This document shows, piece after piece, positions 42,617-51,209 of a stretch of 64,000 nt of DNA. The notes under the pieces were generated by a model, which had not been told where the DNA came from, made no database searches, and worked only from the letters and a program-made list of their open reading frames with translations. This DNA is from Oryzomonas japonica (lineage in GTDB: Bacteria; Desulfobacterota; Desulfuromonadia; Geobacterales; Pseudopelobacteraceae). A program made the position numbers and the translations under genes. Location of the stretch: contig NZ_VZQZ01000009.1 in assembly GCF_008802365.1 (NCBI RefSeq), positions 99,277-163,276 of the forward strand. The letters are read 5' to 3'. The number at the start of each line of letters is the position of its first letter. Within the stretch, counting starts at the first letter, position 1.

Positions 42617-44044
42617 TCATTCCCCCTCGGCATCGGGATCGAAATAACGGCGGTGGATACCATGGCTTTTCATCAGGGCATAGAGGCGCGATGGGGAAAG
42701 CCCGGAGATGCGGCAGGCCTCGTTGATATTCCCCCTGGTGAGGGCGATCAGTTCGTGGAGATAGTTGTTTTCGGCCCTTTGCACCGTCTCGTCCCGGAAA
42801 TCGTGCAGCGGGGGGAGCCCGTGGAAGGCAGCCCGAGGGGCGTCGCCCTGCCACTTATGGCCGTTCGCGGCCCTGGCCGCCTTGATGCGGATGTCGCTGG
42901 GGAGATGCTTGGGAAACAGGGTAGGTTCGTAGCGCGCGGAAGCGATGACCCGGTCCAGGGTATTGATCAGTTCCCGCACATTGCCCGGCCAGGCATAGGC
43001 GGCCAGGCTCTGGAGAAACTCGGGGGCAACCCCCTTGTGGGCCAGGCCGTAGCGCTCGCACAGCCGGTCCATGTGGTAGCGCACCAACTCCTTGACGTCG
43101 CCATCCCGGTCGCGCAGGGGCGGAATCTCGATGGTAAAGGAGCGGAGCCGGAACAGGAGGTCGCTACGGAACTGGCCCCCCTGCGCCATGGCGTCCAGGT
43201 CCCGGTTGGTGGCGGACACGAGTCTAAAATCGCTCTCCACCTCCCGGCTTCCCCCCAGGGGGCGGAAGCGATGTTCCTGGAGCACCCGCAGAAAGGCCCG
43301 CTGTACGGAGACGGACAGCTCCCCCACCTCGTCCAGGAACAGGGTGCCGCCGTGGGCCTGGAGGATCAGGCCGTCGCGCCCGTGTTCCGCGCCGGTGAAG
43401 GCCCCCTTTTCATGGCCGAACAGGAGGCTCTCCACCAGGGTGTCGGGCAGGGCGGCGCAATCCACCACCACGAAATTGCCCGCCGCCCGTCCGCTGTTAT
43501 GGTGGATGGCCCGGGCAAAGAGTTCCTTGCCCGTGCCGGTTTCACCCGTGATCAGGATGGGGATGTCGTTCACCGCGGCCTGGGCGACCAGGTCGAGGCA
43601 GGCGGTCAGCTTCCGGCTGCTGCCGACGATATCGTCCCGCTTCAGGGAGGTCACGTTCTTCCGGGAGCAGTAGAGCTTCTCCTGCCGGTACTGGATCGCC
43701 CGTACCAGCGGCAGCTTGACCTCCTCCGGGGCCGCCCCCTTGGTCACATAATCCCACGCCCCGCTCTTGATGGCCGTTTCAGCGGCGTCCGGTTCGTCCG
43801 CCCCGGTCATGATGATAATCTCCGGGGTGGAGGGGGTCGCCTGGATGACCGGCAACAGGTCGAGCCCGTTGCCGTCAGGCAGGTGGATATCGAGGAAAAC
43901 GACATCGAACGGCTGGGAGACGGCCAACGGCACCCCCTCCCGCAGGTTTTTCCTCCAGGAGGCGTCGTGCCCCATGTCGGTCACCGTCCGGCAGAGTGCG
44001 GAGCCGGTCGCATCGTCGTTATCGATGATCAGGACGTTCGACAT
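42617..44044 (-). CDS. NtrC-family sigma-54 response regulator
   Basis: A 475-aa protein with an N-terminal receiver (phospho-acceptor Asp in VVFLDIHLPDG, near 52), an AAA+ domain with GETGTGKE and GAFTGA, and a Fis-type C-terminal helix-turn-helix (EACRISGLSPSRLYALMKSHGI). AAAGGA precedes the ATG. No histidine kinase gene is adjacent. The likely target is the co-directional cytochrome module that starts 276 bp downstream; in G. sulfurreducens an analogous sigma-54 regulator controls a Cbc quinol oxidoreductase. Confidence 0.92.
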   Translation of the reverse strand: MSNVLIIDNDDATGSALCRTVTDMGHDASWRKNLREGVPLAVSQPFDVVFLDIHLPDGNGLDLLPVIQATPSTPEIIIMTGADEPDAAETAIKSGAWDYVTKGAAPEEVKLPLVRAIQYRQEKLYCSRKNVTSLKRDDIVGSSRKLTACLDLVAQAAVNDIPILITGETGTGKELFARAIHHNSGRAAGNFVVVDCAALPDTLVESLLFGHEKGAFTGAEHGRDGLILQAHGGTLFLDEVGELSVSVQRAFLRVLQEHRFRPLGGSREVESDFRLVSATNRDLDAMAQGGQFRSDLLFRLRSFTIEIPPLRDRDGDVKELVRYHMDRLCERYGLAHKGVAPEFLQSLAAYAWPGNVRELINTLDRVIASARYEPTLFPKHLPSDIRIKAARAANGHKWQGDAPRAAFHGLPPLHDFRDETVQRAENNYLHELIALTRGNINEACRISGLSPSRLYALMKSHGIHRRYFDPDAEGE

Positions 44045-44273
44045 GCATGAATCCTTTGGTCGGCGCTGTTGCCTGGGCTCGCCCGACGCGCGCCGGAGCT
44101 TCCCTTCCGAAAAGTCCCCTCAGCCTGGAGGAGCGGGCCAGGGGGGCGGAGGATGACGTCCTCCCCAGGGGAGAAGGTTTCAACGGGCAATCGCTGTCCA
44201 TCAACAGAGTAAATTATAGCGCAAAAAAGCGAAAAACATAGCAGGGGCAGGAAGCCGGGGACCAGCCTGCGGT

Positions 44274-45551
44274 CTATGCCGCAGGCTGGAGGGGGACGAA
44301 ATCGGGGCGGGCGAAGGAATAGTCGTAGTGCTGGTGGTCGCTGTACTCCCCGGCAAGGATGGCGGTCACGTCCTGGGCAAAGACGAGCTCTTCGTCGGTG
44401 GGTATGACAAAGACCTTGACCGGCGATGCGTCGGTGGTAATGAGCGCCTCCTCCCGCTCCGAGCGGACGGCGCGGTTTCTCTCCGGGTCGGGCAGGATGC
44501 CGAAGCATTCCAGCCCTTCCAGGGTCAGCTCCCGGGCGAGCCACTCCCACTCGGCCACACCGGTGGTGAAGACCACGGCATCCAGCGGCCCCACGGCGGC
44601 CAGATAGGCGCCGATATACTTCTTGAGGCGGTAGGCTTCCATCTTCAGGGCCAGCTTGCAGCGGGCATGCCCGGTCGAGGCGGCTTCCAGGATATGCCGA
44701 CGGTCCGTATTCAACCCGGTTATGCCCAGCATCCCGCTCTTCTGGTTGAGGATGCTCTCCATCTCACGAGCCGAAAGGTTCAACTGCTGCATGATGAACG
44801 GGGTGATGCCGGCGTCGAAGTCGCCGCTGCGCGTTTCCATGACCGCCCCCTCCAGGGGGGTCAGCCCCATGCTGGTATCGATGGAGATGCCGTTTTTGAT
44901 GGCACACAGGGACACGCCCTTCTCGATATGGATGGTGATCAGGTTGCAGGCGGCTGCCGGTTTGCCGAGCAGCATGGCGGCCCGCCGGGAAAGATAGATG
45001 TGGGACGGCCCGTGAAACCCGTAGCGCCGCACGCCGAACTTTTTGTACCATTCGTACGGCAAAGGATAGATATAGGCGAAATCCGGCATGGTGACGTGGA
45101 AGGCGGTATCGAAGATGGCCACATGGGGGATATGGGGCAGCAACGCTGCAGCGGCCTCGATCCCGGCGATATTGGCGGCATTGTGCAACGGCGCCAGTTG
45201 CTGGAGGTCCCGGATGGCGTCAAGCACTTGGTCGTCGATCACCACGGAGTGGCGGAATTGTTCCCCGCCATGGGCCACCCGGTGGCCCACGGCTCCGATC
45301 TGTACCGCTTCGTCCCCGATGCCGTGCCGGGGATCGTCCAAGATGGCGAGGATCAGGGAGACGGCCCCGCGGTGATCGACAAACTCCACCTCCTGGGTTT
45401 CATTCTCCCGCCCCGTCACCTTCAGGCTGATGGACGTCCCGCCGAGCCCGACCCGCTTGACATCCCCCGCCGCAAGCAGCGACTCGCCGCCCCACGTGAA
45501 GAGATGAAATTTTATGGAATGGGTCCGGCAACTCAGGGTCAGAATATTCAT
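44274..45551 (-). CDS. Divergent acetate-kinase family protein
   Basis: A 425-aa ASKHA-fold kinase clearly of the acetate/propionate kinase family: HRVAHGGE, FDTAFHVTMP, RRYGFHGPSH, DTSMGLTPLEG, TRSGDFDAG and IPTDEELV are conserved. But the N-terminal NxGSSS phosphate loop reads LSCRTHSIK, the HLGNG nucleotide loop reads HIEKG, and GGIGEN reads TGVAEW. Acetyl-phosphate chemistry residues (Arg, Asp, His) remain while nucleotide loops differ, so it may use another phosphate donor or be regulatory. The start has GGAG close upstream. Just downstream of dctA. Confidence 0.8.
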   Translation of the reverse strand: MNILTLSCRTHSIKFHLFTWGGESLLAAGDVKRVGLGGTSISLKVTGRENETQEVEFVDHRGAVSLILAILDDPRHGIGDEAVQIGAVGHRVAHGGEQFRHSVVIDDQVLDAIRDLQQLAPLHNAANIAGIEAAAALLPHIPHVAIFDTAFHVTMPDFAYIYPLPYEWYKKFGVRRYGFHGPSHIYLSRRAAMLLGKPAAACNLITIHIEKGVSLCAIKNGISIDTSMGLTPLEGAVMETRSGDFDAGITPFIMQQLNLSAREMESILNQKSGMLGITGLNTDRRHILEAASTGHARCKLALKMEAYRLKKYIGAYLAAVGPLDAVVFTTGVAEWEWLARELTLEGLECFGILPDPERNRAVRSEREEALITTDASPVKVFVIPTDEELVFAQDVTAILAGEYSDHQHYDYSFARPDFVPLQPAA

Positions 45552-45629
45552 GTACTCTCCGCTTTCCCTGCCGGCACAGAAATTTCGGGGCATCCGCCCC
45601 ATGCATTGAATGCCGGCTCCATCCCTATC

Positions 45630-46964
45630 TTACTCTTTAACCGGCACCTGCTCAAGAAAAGATGCATCCTCCTCCACCAGGGCCTCCTCATCGGCCTCCG
45701 TCGGGCATGCCTCACGGTTCAGGACGCAGTGCAGCCGCTCCATGTCCATCTCGTTTTCCCACTTGGAGACGACCACGGTGGCGACGCCGTTACCGATCAG
45801 GTTGGTGATGGCGCGCGCCTCGGACATGAAGCGGTCGATCCCCAGTATCAGGGCCAGGCCGGCCACCGGAATGGTCGGGATGGCGGCAAAGGTGGCCGCC
45901 AGGGTCACGAAGCCGCTCCCCGTAACCCCGGCCGCTCCTTTGGAGGTCAGGAGAAGGATGGCGAGCATGGTCAGGGTCTGGGTCCAGGTAAGATGGGTAT
46001 TGGTGGCCTGGGCCACAAACAGCGCGGCCATGGTCAGGTAGATGGAGGTGCCGTCCAGATTGAAGGAATAACCGGTGGGGATGACGAGCCCCACGACCGA
46101 CTTCCTGCACCCCAGATTCTCCAGCTTGGACATCATGCGCGGCAGCGCCGATTCGGACGACGACGTGCCGAGCACGATGAGGATCTCCTCGCTGACGTAG
46201 CGGATGAACTTGAAGATGCTGAAACCGGTGACCCTGGCAATGGTGCCGAGTACCACGAAGATAAAGATGATGCAGGTGAGGTAGAAGCTCCCCATGAGCA
46301 TCCCCAGCTTGGACAGGGAGCCGACCCCGAACTTCCCGATGGTGAACGCCATGGCGCCGAAGGCGCCCAGGGGGGCGAGCCGCATGATGATGCCGACAAT
46401 GCCGAACAGGATATGGGATATCTGTTCCACAAGCCTGCACACGACCTTTCCCCGCTCGCCCAAGGCCGAGAGGGCAAAGCCGAAGAGCATGGAGAAGAGG
46501 AGCACCTGGAGGATGTCACCCTTGGCAAAGGCATCGACCACGCTCGTGGGGATGATGTTCATGAGAAAATCTGCGGTATTGCTTGAGTGGGCCTGGGTGG
46601 TAAAGGCGGTCAGGGCTTTGGTGTCGATCTTGCTGACATCGGCGTTGAAGCCGGCGCCCGGCTGGATAGCGGTGACGATGGCCAGGCCGATGATAAGAGC
46701 CACCGTGGTGACCATTTCAAAGTAGAAGAGCGCCTTGACCCCGACCCGGCCGACCTTTTTCATGTCCTCCATGCCGGCGATACCGGTCACGACCGTACAG
46801 AAGATGACCGGAGTGATGATCATCTTGATCAGCTTGATGAACCCGTCGCCGAATGGCTTCATGGCCACGCCGCTTGCGGGGTAGTAGTAGCCGAGCAGCA
46901 CGCCGGCGGCGATTGCCGTCAGAACCTGAAAATAAAGATGCTGGTAAATCCTCTTTCCTTTCAT
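45630..46964 (-). CDS. dctA: C4-dicarboxylate:cation symporter (DctA)
   Basis: A 444-aa membrane transporter of the DAACS family. It shows the serine-rich re-entrant loop [12 protein letters not shown], the TM7 motif [12 protein letters not shown] and the TM8 region [10 protein letters not shown]. It imports fumarate, succinate or malate with Na+ or H+. GAGAGGG precedes the ATG. A MarR regulator lies upstream on the same strand, 89 bp away. Confidence 0.95.
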   Translation of the reverse strand: MKGKRIYQHLYFQVLTAIAAGVLLGYYYPASGVAMKPFGDGFIKLIKMIITPVIFCTVVTGIAGMEDMKKVGRVGVKALFYFEMVTTVALIIGLAIVTAIQPGAGFNADVSKIDTKALTAFTTQAHSSNTADFLMNIIPTSVVDAFAKGDILQVLLFSMLFGFALSALGERGKVVCRLVEQISHILFGIVGIIMRLAPLGAFGAMAFTIGKFGVGSLSKLGMLMGSFYLTCIIFIFVVLGTIARVTGFSIFKFIRYVSEEILIVLGTSSSESALPRMMSKLENLGCRKSVVGLVIPTGYSFNLDGTSIYLTMAALFVAQATNTHLTWTQTLTMLAILLLTSKGAAGVTGSGFVTLAATFAAIPTIPVAGLALILGIDRFMSEARAITNLIGNGVATVVVSKWENEMDMERLHCVLNREACPTEADEEALVEEDASFLEQVPVKE

Positions 46965-47027
46965 CCTGGTTCCCTCTCAAATTGGTTTTAGGGACGTGGC
47001 ATAAGCGTGCCGCGGGTCTATTCCCTG

Positions 47028-47052
47028 GACAGGGGGGAGGCCCCTCCCTGTC
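47028..47052. terminator. Hairpin after marR
   Basis: GACAGGGGGGAGG and CCCCTCCCTGTC form a stem just beyond the marR stop, without a T-run; a possible terminator separating marR from dctA. Confidence 0.45.
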
Positions 47053-47053
47053 G

Positions 47054-47569
47054 TTAACTCTTATCTTCTTTTTTCTCTGCCTTCTTCGCCTGGGCCAGTT
47101 CCTCTTCCCGCGCCAGGATCAACCTGGGGGGGATTTCCTGGGCGCCGAGTATTTTCACCAGTTGTTCCATGCCGTCTTCAATAAGCAGGAGCTTGTGCGC
47201 GGACAGGGTTTCCAGCCCCTTGACCAGATGCCCCTGGACGACCTCCGGGGCCTCTACGACCAGATCCTTGCCGGCCTTGGTCAACTCGATGGTTACCACC
47301 CGGCGGTCTTCCCGCGACCGGGTCCGCTCTGCCAGCCCCTTTCTTTCGAGACGGTCGAGGATGCCCACGACCGTGGCCGGCTGGACGAACATGAGCCGCG
47401 CCAGATCCGATACCTTGACCGGCGCATTCTCTGCAATCATCTTGATCGCCCAGAGTTGGGGACCGGTCAGGCCGGTTTCCCGTTTGGCCTTTTTGGAATA
47501 GTCGTTGAAAACCTGAAATACCCTGCGGATATTATTAATGATCTCTGCCACTTTGGCACTTTTGGTCAT
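47054..47569 (-). CDS. MarR-family regulator
   Basis: A 171-aa winged-helix regulator: LTGPQLWAIKMIA, VSDLARLMFVQPATVVGILDRLE (recognition helix) and the wing RTRSREDRRVVTIELT. The Lys-rich C-terminal tail (KKAEKKEDKS) is unusual for the family. GGGAGAGG lies directly before the ATG. Divergent from the Rieske operon and upstream of dctA, so either could be its target; TTGT-N4-ACAA is present in the divergent region. Confidence 0.9.
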   Translation of the reverse strand: MTKSAKVAEIINNIRRVFQVFNDYSKKAKRETGLTGPQLWAIKMIAENAPVKVSDLARLMFVQPATVVGILDRLERKGLAERTRSREDRRVVTIELTKAGKDLVVEAPEVVQGHLVKGLETLSAHKLLLIEDGMEQLVKILGAQEIPPRLILAREEELAQAKKAEKKEDKS

Positions 47570-47682
47570 ACCTCTCCCTTCCTTCGTAGAAAAACAATTA
47601 CCAGTGCAATAATTTTAATATAAATAATTCTAGCATAAACAAATTTGAGCGACAATTGTAAATTGCCCGGCATGCAATTTTG

Positions 47683-47694
47683 TGTAAACAATTT
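47683..47694. promoter_or_regulatory. TTGTGTAAACAA palindrome in the marR-Rieske divergent region
   Basis: TTGT-GTAA-ACAA has the half-site form common for MarR operators and lies in the AT-rich 247-bp gap between marR and the Rieske gene. Position is accurate to a base or two. Confidence 0.35.
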
Positions 47695-47817
47695 CACGCG
47701 CCCTCCGCAACGGCACCAACCCGGCGGCAAAATCGGGCCGGCGCCGAAACTCTCGCCTTGAAAAAAACGACAGGGTTGCTATAAGTAATCATCCACGTCT
47801 CACTCGGGAGGAATCTA

Positions 47818-48237
47818 ATGGAACATAACGGCAGGAGAACATTCCTGGGAGTGTGCCTGGGCGGACTGGCGGCGGCCGTTGCCGCCGTGACCGTCTGGCC
47901 GGTGTACCGCTATCTGGCGCCCCGCTCCACCAGGGCCACGGCCGCCAGGGTCGATATCCCGGAGAAGGAGATCCCGGAAGGTGAGGCAAAATTCTTCGAA
48001 TTCAACGGCGCGTCGGCGGTTCTGGTGCGCAAACGGGGCGGCGGCCTGATCGCCCTCTCCGCCGTCTGCACCCACCTGGGGTGCATCGTGCAGTGGGAGA
48101 AGGACAAGCAGGACTTCCTCTGCCCCTGCCACGGCGGCCATTATACCCCCGACGGAGTGGTCACCGCCGGCCCCCCACCCAAACCGCTCGCAAAACTTCC
48201 CTTTAGCGTCGCCAACGGCGTCATCACCGTCGGCTGA
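47818..48237 (+). CDS. Rieske 2Fe-2S protein of a bc-type complex
   Basis: A 139-aa protein with an N-terminal membrane-anchoring signal (RRTFLGVCLGGLAAAVAAV) and the Rieske cluster motifs CTHLGC and CPCHGG. It takes electrons from menaquinol at cytochrome b and hands them to the cytochrome c subunit. GGAGG lies 6 nt before the ATG. First gene of a three-gene operon. Confidence 0.94.
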   Translation: MEHNGRRTFLGVCLGGLAAAVAAVTVWPVYRYLAPRSTRATAARVDIPEKEIPEGEAKFFEFNGASAVLVRKRGGGLIALSAVCTHLGCIVQWEKDKQDFLCPCHGGHYTPDGVVTAGPPPKPLAKLPFSVANGVITVG

Positions 48238-48253
48238 AATACCAGGAGGCTGC

Positions 48254-49357
48254 ATGGCTCTCTTCAAACGGCTTATTGATTGGATCGACGTGCGCATCGG
48301 CGCCCGGGAGATAGTGGCGAAGGAACTGACCGGCTACCTCCTGCCCCGCAACATCAACGCCTGGTATTCCATGGGGAGCATCCTGCTCTTCATCTTCGCC
48401 ATGCAGGTGGTCACCGGCATCCTGCTGTTGATCTACTATGTGCCGGATGCGGACAAGGCGTTCAAGAGCGTATCCTTCATCATGAACGAGGTTCCCTTCG
48501 GCTGGCTCATCCGCACCTGCCACGCCATCGGCTCCAACATGATGGTGCTGGTGCTCTTCCTCCACATGTTGTCCGTGCTCTTCATGAACAGCTACAAGAG
48601 CCCGCGGGAGTTCAACTGGCTCACCGGCTTCATCCTGTTCACCCTGGTCCAGGGGATCTCTCTGACCGGCTACCTGCTCCCCTGGAGCCAACTCTCCTTC
48701 TGGGCCACCACCGTGGCCACCAACAGCGCCAACGCCATCCCGGTGGCGGGGCCGTACCTGGTGGAGTTCCTGCGGGGGAGCAAACTGGTCGGCCCGCCGA
48801 CCCTGGGGCGTTTCTTCGCCCTGCACGTGGCGCTCATCCCGTTGGGGATGGCGGCCGTGGTCGGCGCCCACCTGTTCTTCCTGCAACGCACGGGCGTCTC
48901 CACACCCCCTTTCGGGCAGAAGGAGACCGCCAACCAATGGCAGGGGGACGGCTACCGCTACGAGAGCCATCCGGGGGGCATCCCGTTTTTCCCCAACTAT
49001 GCCCTGGAAGACCTGCGCTCCATCTTCATCTACCTGGCCTGCTTCCTGGCGGTGGTGTTCTTCGCCCCCAACCTGTTCTTCACCAGCGATTCATTTCTCC
49101 CGGCCAACCCGCTCCAGACCCCGGCCCACATCAAGCCGGAATGGTACTTTCTGGCCAACTACCAGACCTTGAAGATCTTCCCCAACGAGTTCATCGGCCT
49201 GTCGGTGCAGGGGGCCGCCATGACCTTCCTGGCCCTGCTCCCCTTCATCGACCGGACCAGGGAGCGCCACCCCCTGAAACGGCCATTGTTCATGATCTGC
49301 GCCGTGGGGGGGATCCTGCTCTGGGTCGGGCTGAGCGTCTGGGGGCACTACTCATGA
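48254..49357 (+). CDS. Cytochrome b of a bc-type quinol oxidoreductase
   Basis: A 367-aa membrane protein containing the two heme-b His pairs (HAIGSNMMV / LFLHML and FALHVALIP / GAHLFF) and the Qo-site motif PEWYF. It is a full-length fused form covering cytochrome b6 and subunit IV regions. Second gene of the operon, overlapping the next reading frame. Confidence 0.94.
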   Translation: MALFKRLIDWIDVRIGAREIVAKELTGYLLPRNINAWYSMGSILLFIFAMQVVTGILLLIYYVPDADKAFKSVSFIMNEVPFGWLIRTCHAIGSNMMVLVLFLHMLSVLFMNSYKSPREFNWLTGFILFTLVQGISLTGYLLPWSQLSFWATTVATNSANAIPVAGPYLVEFLRGSKLVGPPTLGRFFALHVALIPLGMAAVVGAHLFFLQRTGVSTPPFGQKETANQWQGDGYRYESHPGGIPFFPNYALEDLRSIFIYLACFLAVVFFAPNLFFTSDSFLPANPLQTPAHIKPEWYFLANYQTLKIFPNEFIGLSVQGAAMTFLALLPFIDRTRERHPLKRPLFMICAVGGILLWVGLSVWGHYS

Positions 49358-49374
49358 GATACCGGGAGACTGTC

Positions 49375-50172
49375 ATGAACCTGTTGGGAAGCCTGCTCGT
49401 CCTGCTCTTACCCCTGGCCGTTCTGTGGCCTTTGGCCTCATTCGCCGCGGAACCGCAGGAGATCGTCTGCATCCAGTGCCACGGCGCCATGCCGGGCAAG
49501 ATCGGGGAGCCGGTCAAGCTCTGGAAGGGGAGCATCCATGCGGAAAACGGCATCGCCTGCAACGCCTGCCACGGCGGCGACCCCAAGGATGCGGCCAACG
49601 CCATGAGCCCGGCCCGCGGCTTCCTGGGCGCGCCCAAGGAAGCGGCCATCCCGGCCTTCTGCGGCCGCTGTCACGTGGGGGTGTTGAAGGACTACCTGGC
49701 CAGCGCCCACGGCAAGGCCTTGGGCAAGGGGGGTCCGACCTGCGTCACCTGCCACTCCAACCATCTGGTGGTCAAGGCATCGCTGGATATCATCAACGAA
49801 AAACGGTGCAGCCAGTGCCACAGCTACGAGCGGGCCAAGGTGATCCGTGCTGCCATGCAGGAAACCGAGGCCATGATCGTCGCCATCGACAAGAGGATCG
49901 CGGCCTACAAGGTGCAAGGGACCGATACGGAGAGCCTGGAGAAGGGGTTATTCGCTGTGCGCAACCGCTTCCACACCCTGTTCCACAACGTGGACGTGGG
50001 GATGGTGAAGAAAGAGTCGGCCGGGATACAGGCAGACCTGAAGAAGATCCAGGACCAGCTCGCGGCCCTGGACGATTCGCGCCAGAAGCGGAAGATCGCC
50101 GGGGCGGTCGTCGTTTCGGCCATGTTGCTGTTGGCGTTGTTCGCCCATCTGCTGAGGAAGACGTTTGATTAG
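49375..50172 (+). CDS. Five-heme membrane-anchored cytochrome c (bc-complex partner)
   Basis: A 265-aa protein: signal peptide (MNLLGSLLVLLLPLAVLWP), five CxxCH motifs (CIQCH, CNACH, CGRCH, CVTCH, CSQCH), a long helical region, and a C-terminal membrane anchor. It takes the place of monoheme cytochrome c1 in this complex. The ATG at 49375 has GGGAG 6 nt upstream; an ATG at 49354 overlapping the cytochrome b stop is also possible. A strong terminator follows at 50259. Confidence 0.9.
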   Translation: MNLLGSLLVLLLPLAVLWPLASFAAEPQEIVCIQCHGAMPGKIGEPVKLWKGSIHAENGIACNACHGGDPKDAANAMSPARGFLGAPKEAAIPAFCGRCHVGVLKDYLASAHGKALGKGGPTCVTCHSNHLVVKASLDIINEKRCSQCHSYERAKVIRAAMQETEAMIVAIDKRIAAYKVQGTDTESLEKGLFAVRNRFHTLFHNVDVGMVKKESAGIQADLKKIQDQLAALDDSRQKRKIAGAVVVSAMLLLALFAHLLRKTFD

Positions 50173-50258
50173 ATGATTGAGGGGGGCCGGGGAGTTGAGA
50201 CATAATAGGTCGGATCGGCTTTCAGTTTCTGTGGGAGCTTTTGAGGAAAAATAATGGG

Positions 50259-50289
50259 GGGCGAGGCGCAGGTGCGGCCTCGCCCTTTT
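50259..50289 (+). terminator. Terminator of the Rieske/cytochrome operon
   Basis: GGGCGAGGC and GCCTCGCCC form a perfect 9-bp stem with a nine-base loop followed by TTTT. Confidence 0.88.
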
Positions 50290-50330
50290 ACATTGCTACA
50301 ACCGGGATTTGGTTAAAAAAAGGTCGCATG

Positions 50331-50361
50331 ATATTGACAATATACCAATAAATGGGATAAA
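50331..50361 (+). promoter_or_regulatory. Promoter and operator of the toxin-antitoxin pair
   Basis: TTGACA (50334-50339) and GATAAA (50356-50361) are 16 bp apart. The palindrome ATATTGACAATAT (50331-50343) overlaps the -35 box, as expected for antitoxin autorepression. The predicted start of transcription falls at or within a base or two of the toxin ATG. Confidence 0.7.
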
Positions 50362-50368
50362 TTGAATT

Positions 50369-50647
50369 ATGATGTGGACCGTGCATCTCACAAACAAGGC
50401 AGCAAAGCAGGCAAAGAAGCTGCCAGAGAGTGTTCAGGACAACCTCAAGCTGTTGTTGAAAGAGATCATGGTGTCAGGTCCGGTTCGGGGCAATTGGCCG
50501 AACTATTCCAAGCTGTCGGATACCGAGCATCATTGCCATATCAAAAAAGGTCGTCCGACATACGTTGCCGTATGGCGTGAGGACAAAGGACACGTAAAAC
50601 TGGTGGAGGTCATATATGCAGGCACTCACGAAAAAGCGCCCTATTGA
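50369..50647 (+). CDS. RelE/HigB-family toxin
   Basis: A 92-aa protein with the RelE fold pattern: NKAAKQAKKLPESVQDNLK at the start, CHIKKGRPTYVAVWR in the core and VKLVEVIYAGTHEKAPY at the end. Such toxins cut mRNA at the ribosome. It precedes its antitoxin, the HigBA order, and overlaps it by 32 bp. No ribosome site precedes the ATG, which lies about 8 bp after the -10 box, so the mRNA may be leaderless. Confidence 0.85.
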   Translation: MMWTVHLTNKAAKQAKKLPESVQDNLKLLLKEIMVSGPVRGNWPNYSKLSDTEHHCHIKKGRPTYVAVWREDKGHVKLVEVIYAGTHEKAPY

Positions 50648-50990
50648 AAAGCAGGTGGAAGTCCGTTTCAGGGGAACCCCGGAAAACGTGATCAAGTTGC
50701 GCCGCATGGCACAAACTCTGAAAGTGAAGGACATAACCGAATGGGAGTTGGAAGAAAAGGATTTCTATACCATTGAAGAGGTGTTTCCAGAGATGGCCTG
50801 GAACAGTGGCGGTGTTTCTATCCGTGGCGGTCGCGGCAAGGAAGGGCTGACACAGAAGCAGCTTGCCGAACTGACCGGCATTGCCCAGCATCATATCAGC
50901 GAGATGGAAAACGGCAAACGCTCTATTGGCAAGGAAACAGCCAAAAAATTGGCGGCCGTGCTGAACGTCGATTATCGAACATTTCTCTAG
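50616..50990 (+). CDS. HigA-like antitoxin (XRE family)
   Basis: A 124-aa protein with a C-terminal helix-turn-helix (GLTQKQLAELTGIAQHHISE, about 85-105) and an N-terminal part that probably wraps the toxin. GGAGG 4-5 nt before the ATG gives it a much better ribosome site than the toxin has, favouring antitoxin excess. Likely represses the shared promoter. Confidence 0.85.
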   Translation: MQALTKKRPIEKQVEVRFRGTPENVIKLRRMAQTLKVKDITEWELEEKDFYTIEEVFPEMAWNSGGVSIRGGRGKEGLTQKQLAELTGIAQHHISEMENGKRSIGKETAKKLAAVLNVDYRTFL

Positions 50991-51156
50991 TTTACAAAAG
51001 ACGAATGATAAATAGTTATGGCGGCCCTGTATTTTCCTAGGGTAGCCGAATGAAATTAGAGCGAGGGCGTCAGCATCAACACCCTTGCCGCAACCTACAT
51101 CGCGGAGGGCCTTGCCCGCAAAGCAGCCTGATACAACCTTTGTCTATTCGAACAAC

Positions 51157-51186
51157 AAAACCGCCCCGGTGATCCTGGGCGGTTTT
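51157..51186. terminator. Bidirectional terminator
   Basis: AAAACCGCCC and GGGCGGTTTT flank a ten-base loop, downstream of the minus-strand SDR gene. Nearly the same hairpin sequence recurs at 52029. Confidence 0.85.
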
Positions 51187-51209
51187 GCTGTGTATGAACC
51201 AGCCCCCAA

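Noticed and set aside
44087..44180. GC-rich patch with CCCCTCAGCCTGGAGGAG and TCCTCCCCAGGGGAG
   Set aside because: It looks like a fragment of a dispersed repeat, but without other copies in the window or clear ends I cannot support it.
44328..46586. A 752-codon plus-strand open frame across the acetate kinase and dctA genes
   Set aside because: It spans two convincing minus-strand genes, has no recognisable domain and repeated Gly/Gln/His-rich composition.
48280..49374. Upstream extension of the five-heme cytochrome frame over cytochrome b
   Set aside because: This part is out of frame with cytochrome b, low in complexity and has no signal peptide; the real start is set by a ribosome site and signal peptide at 49375.
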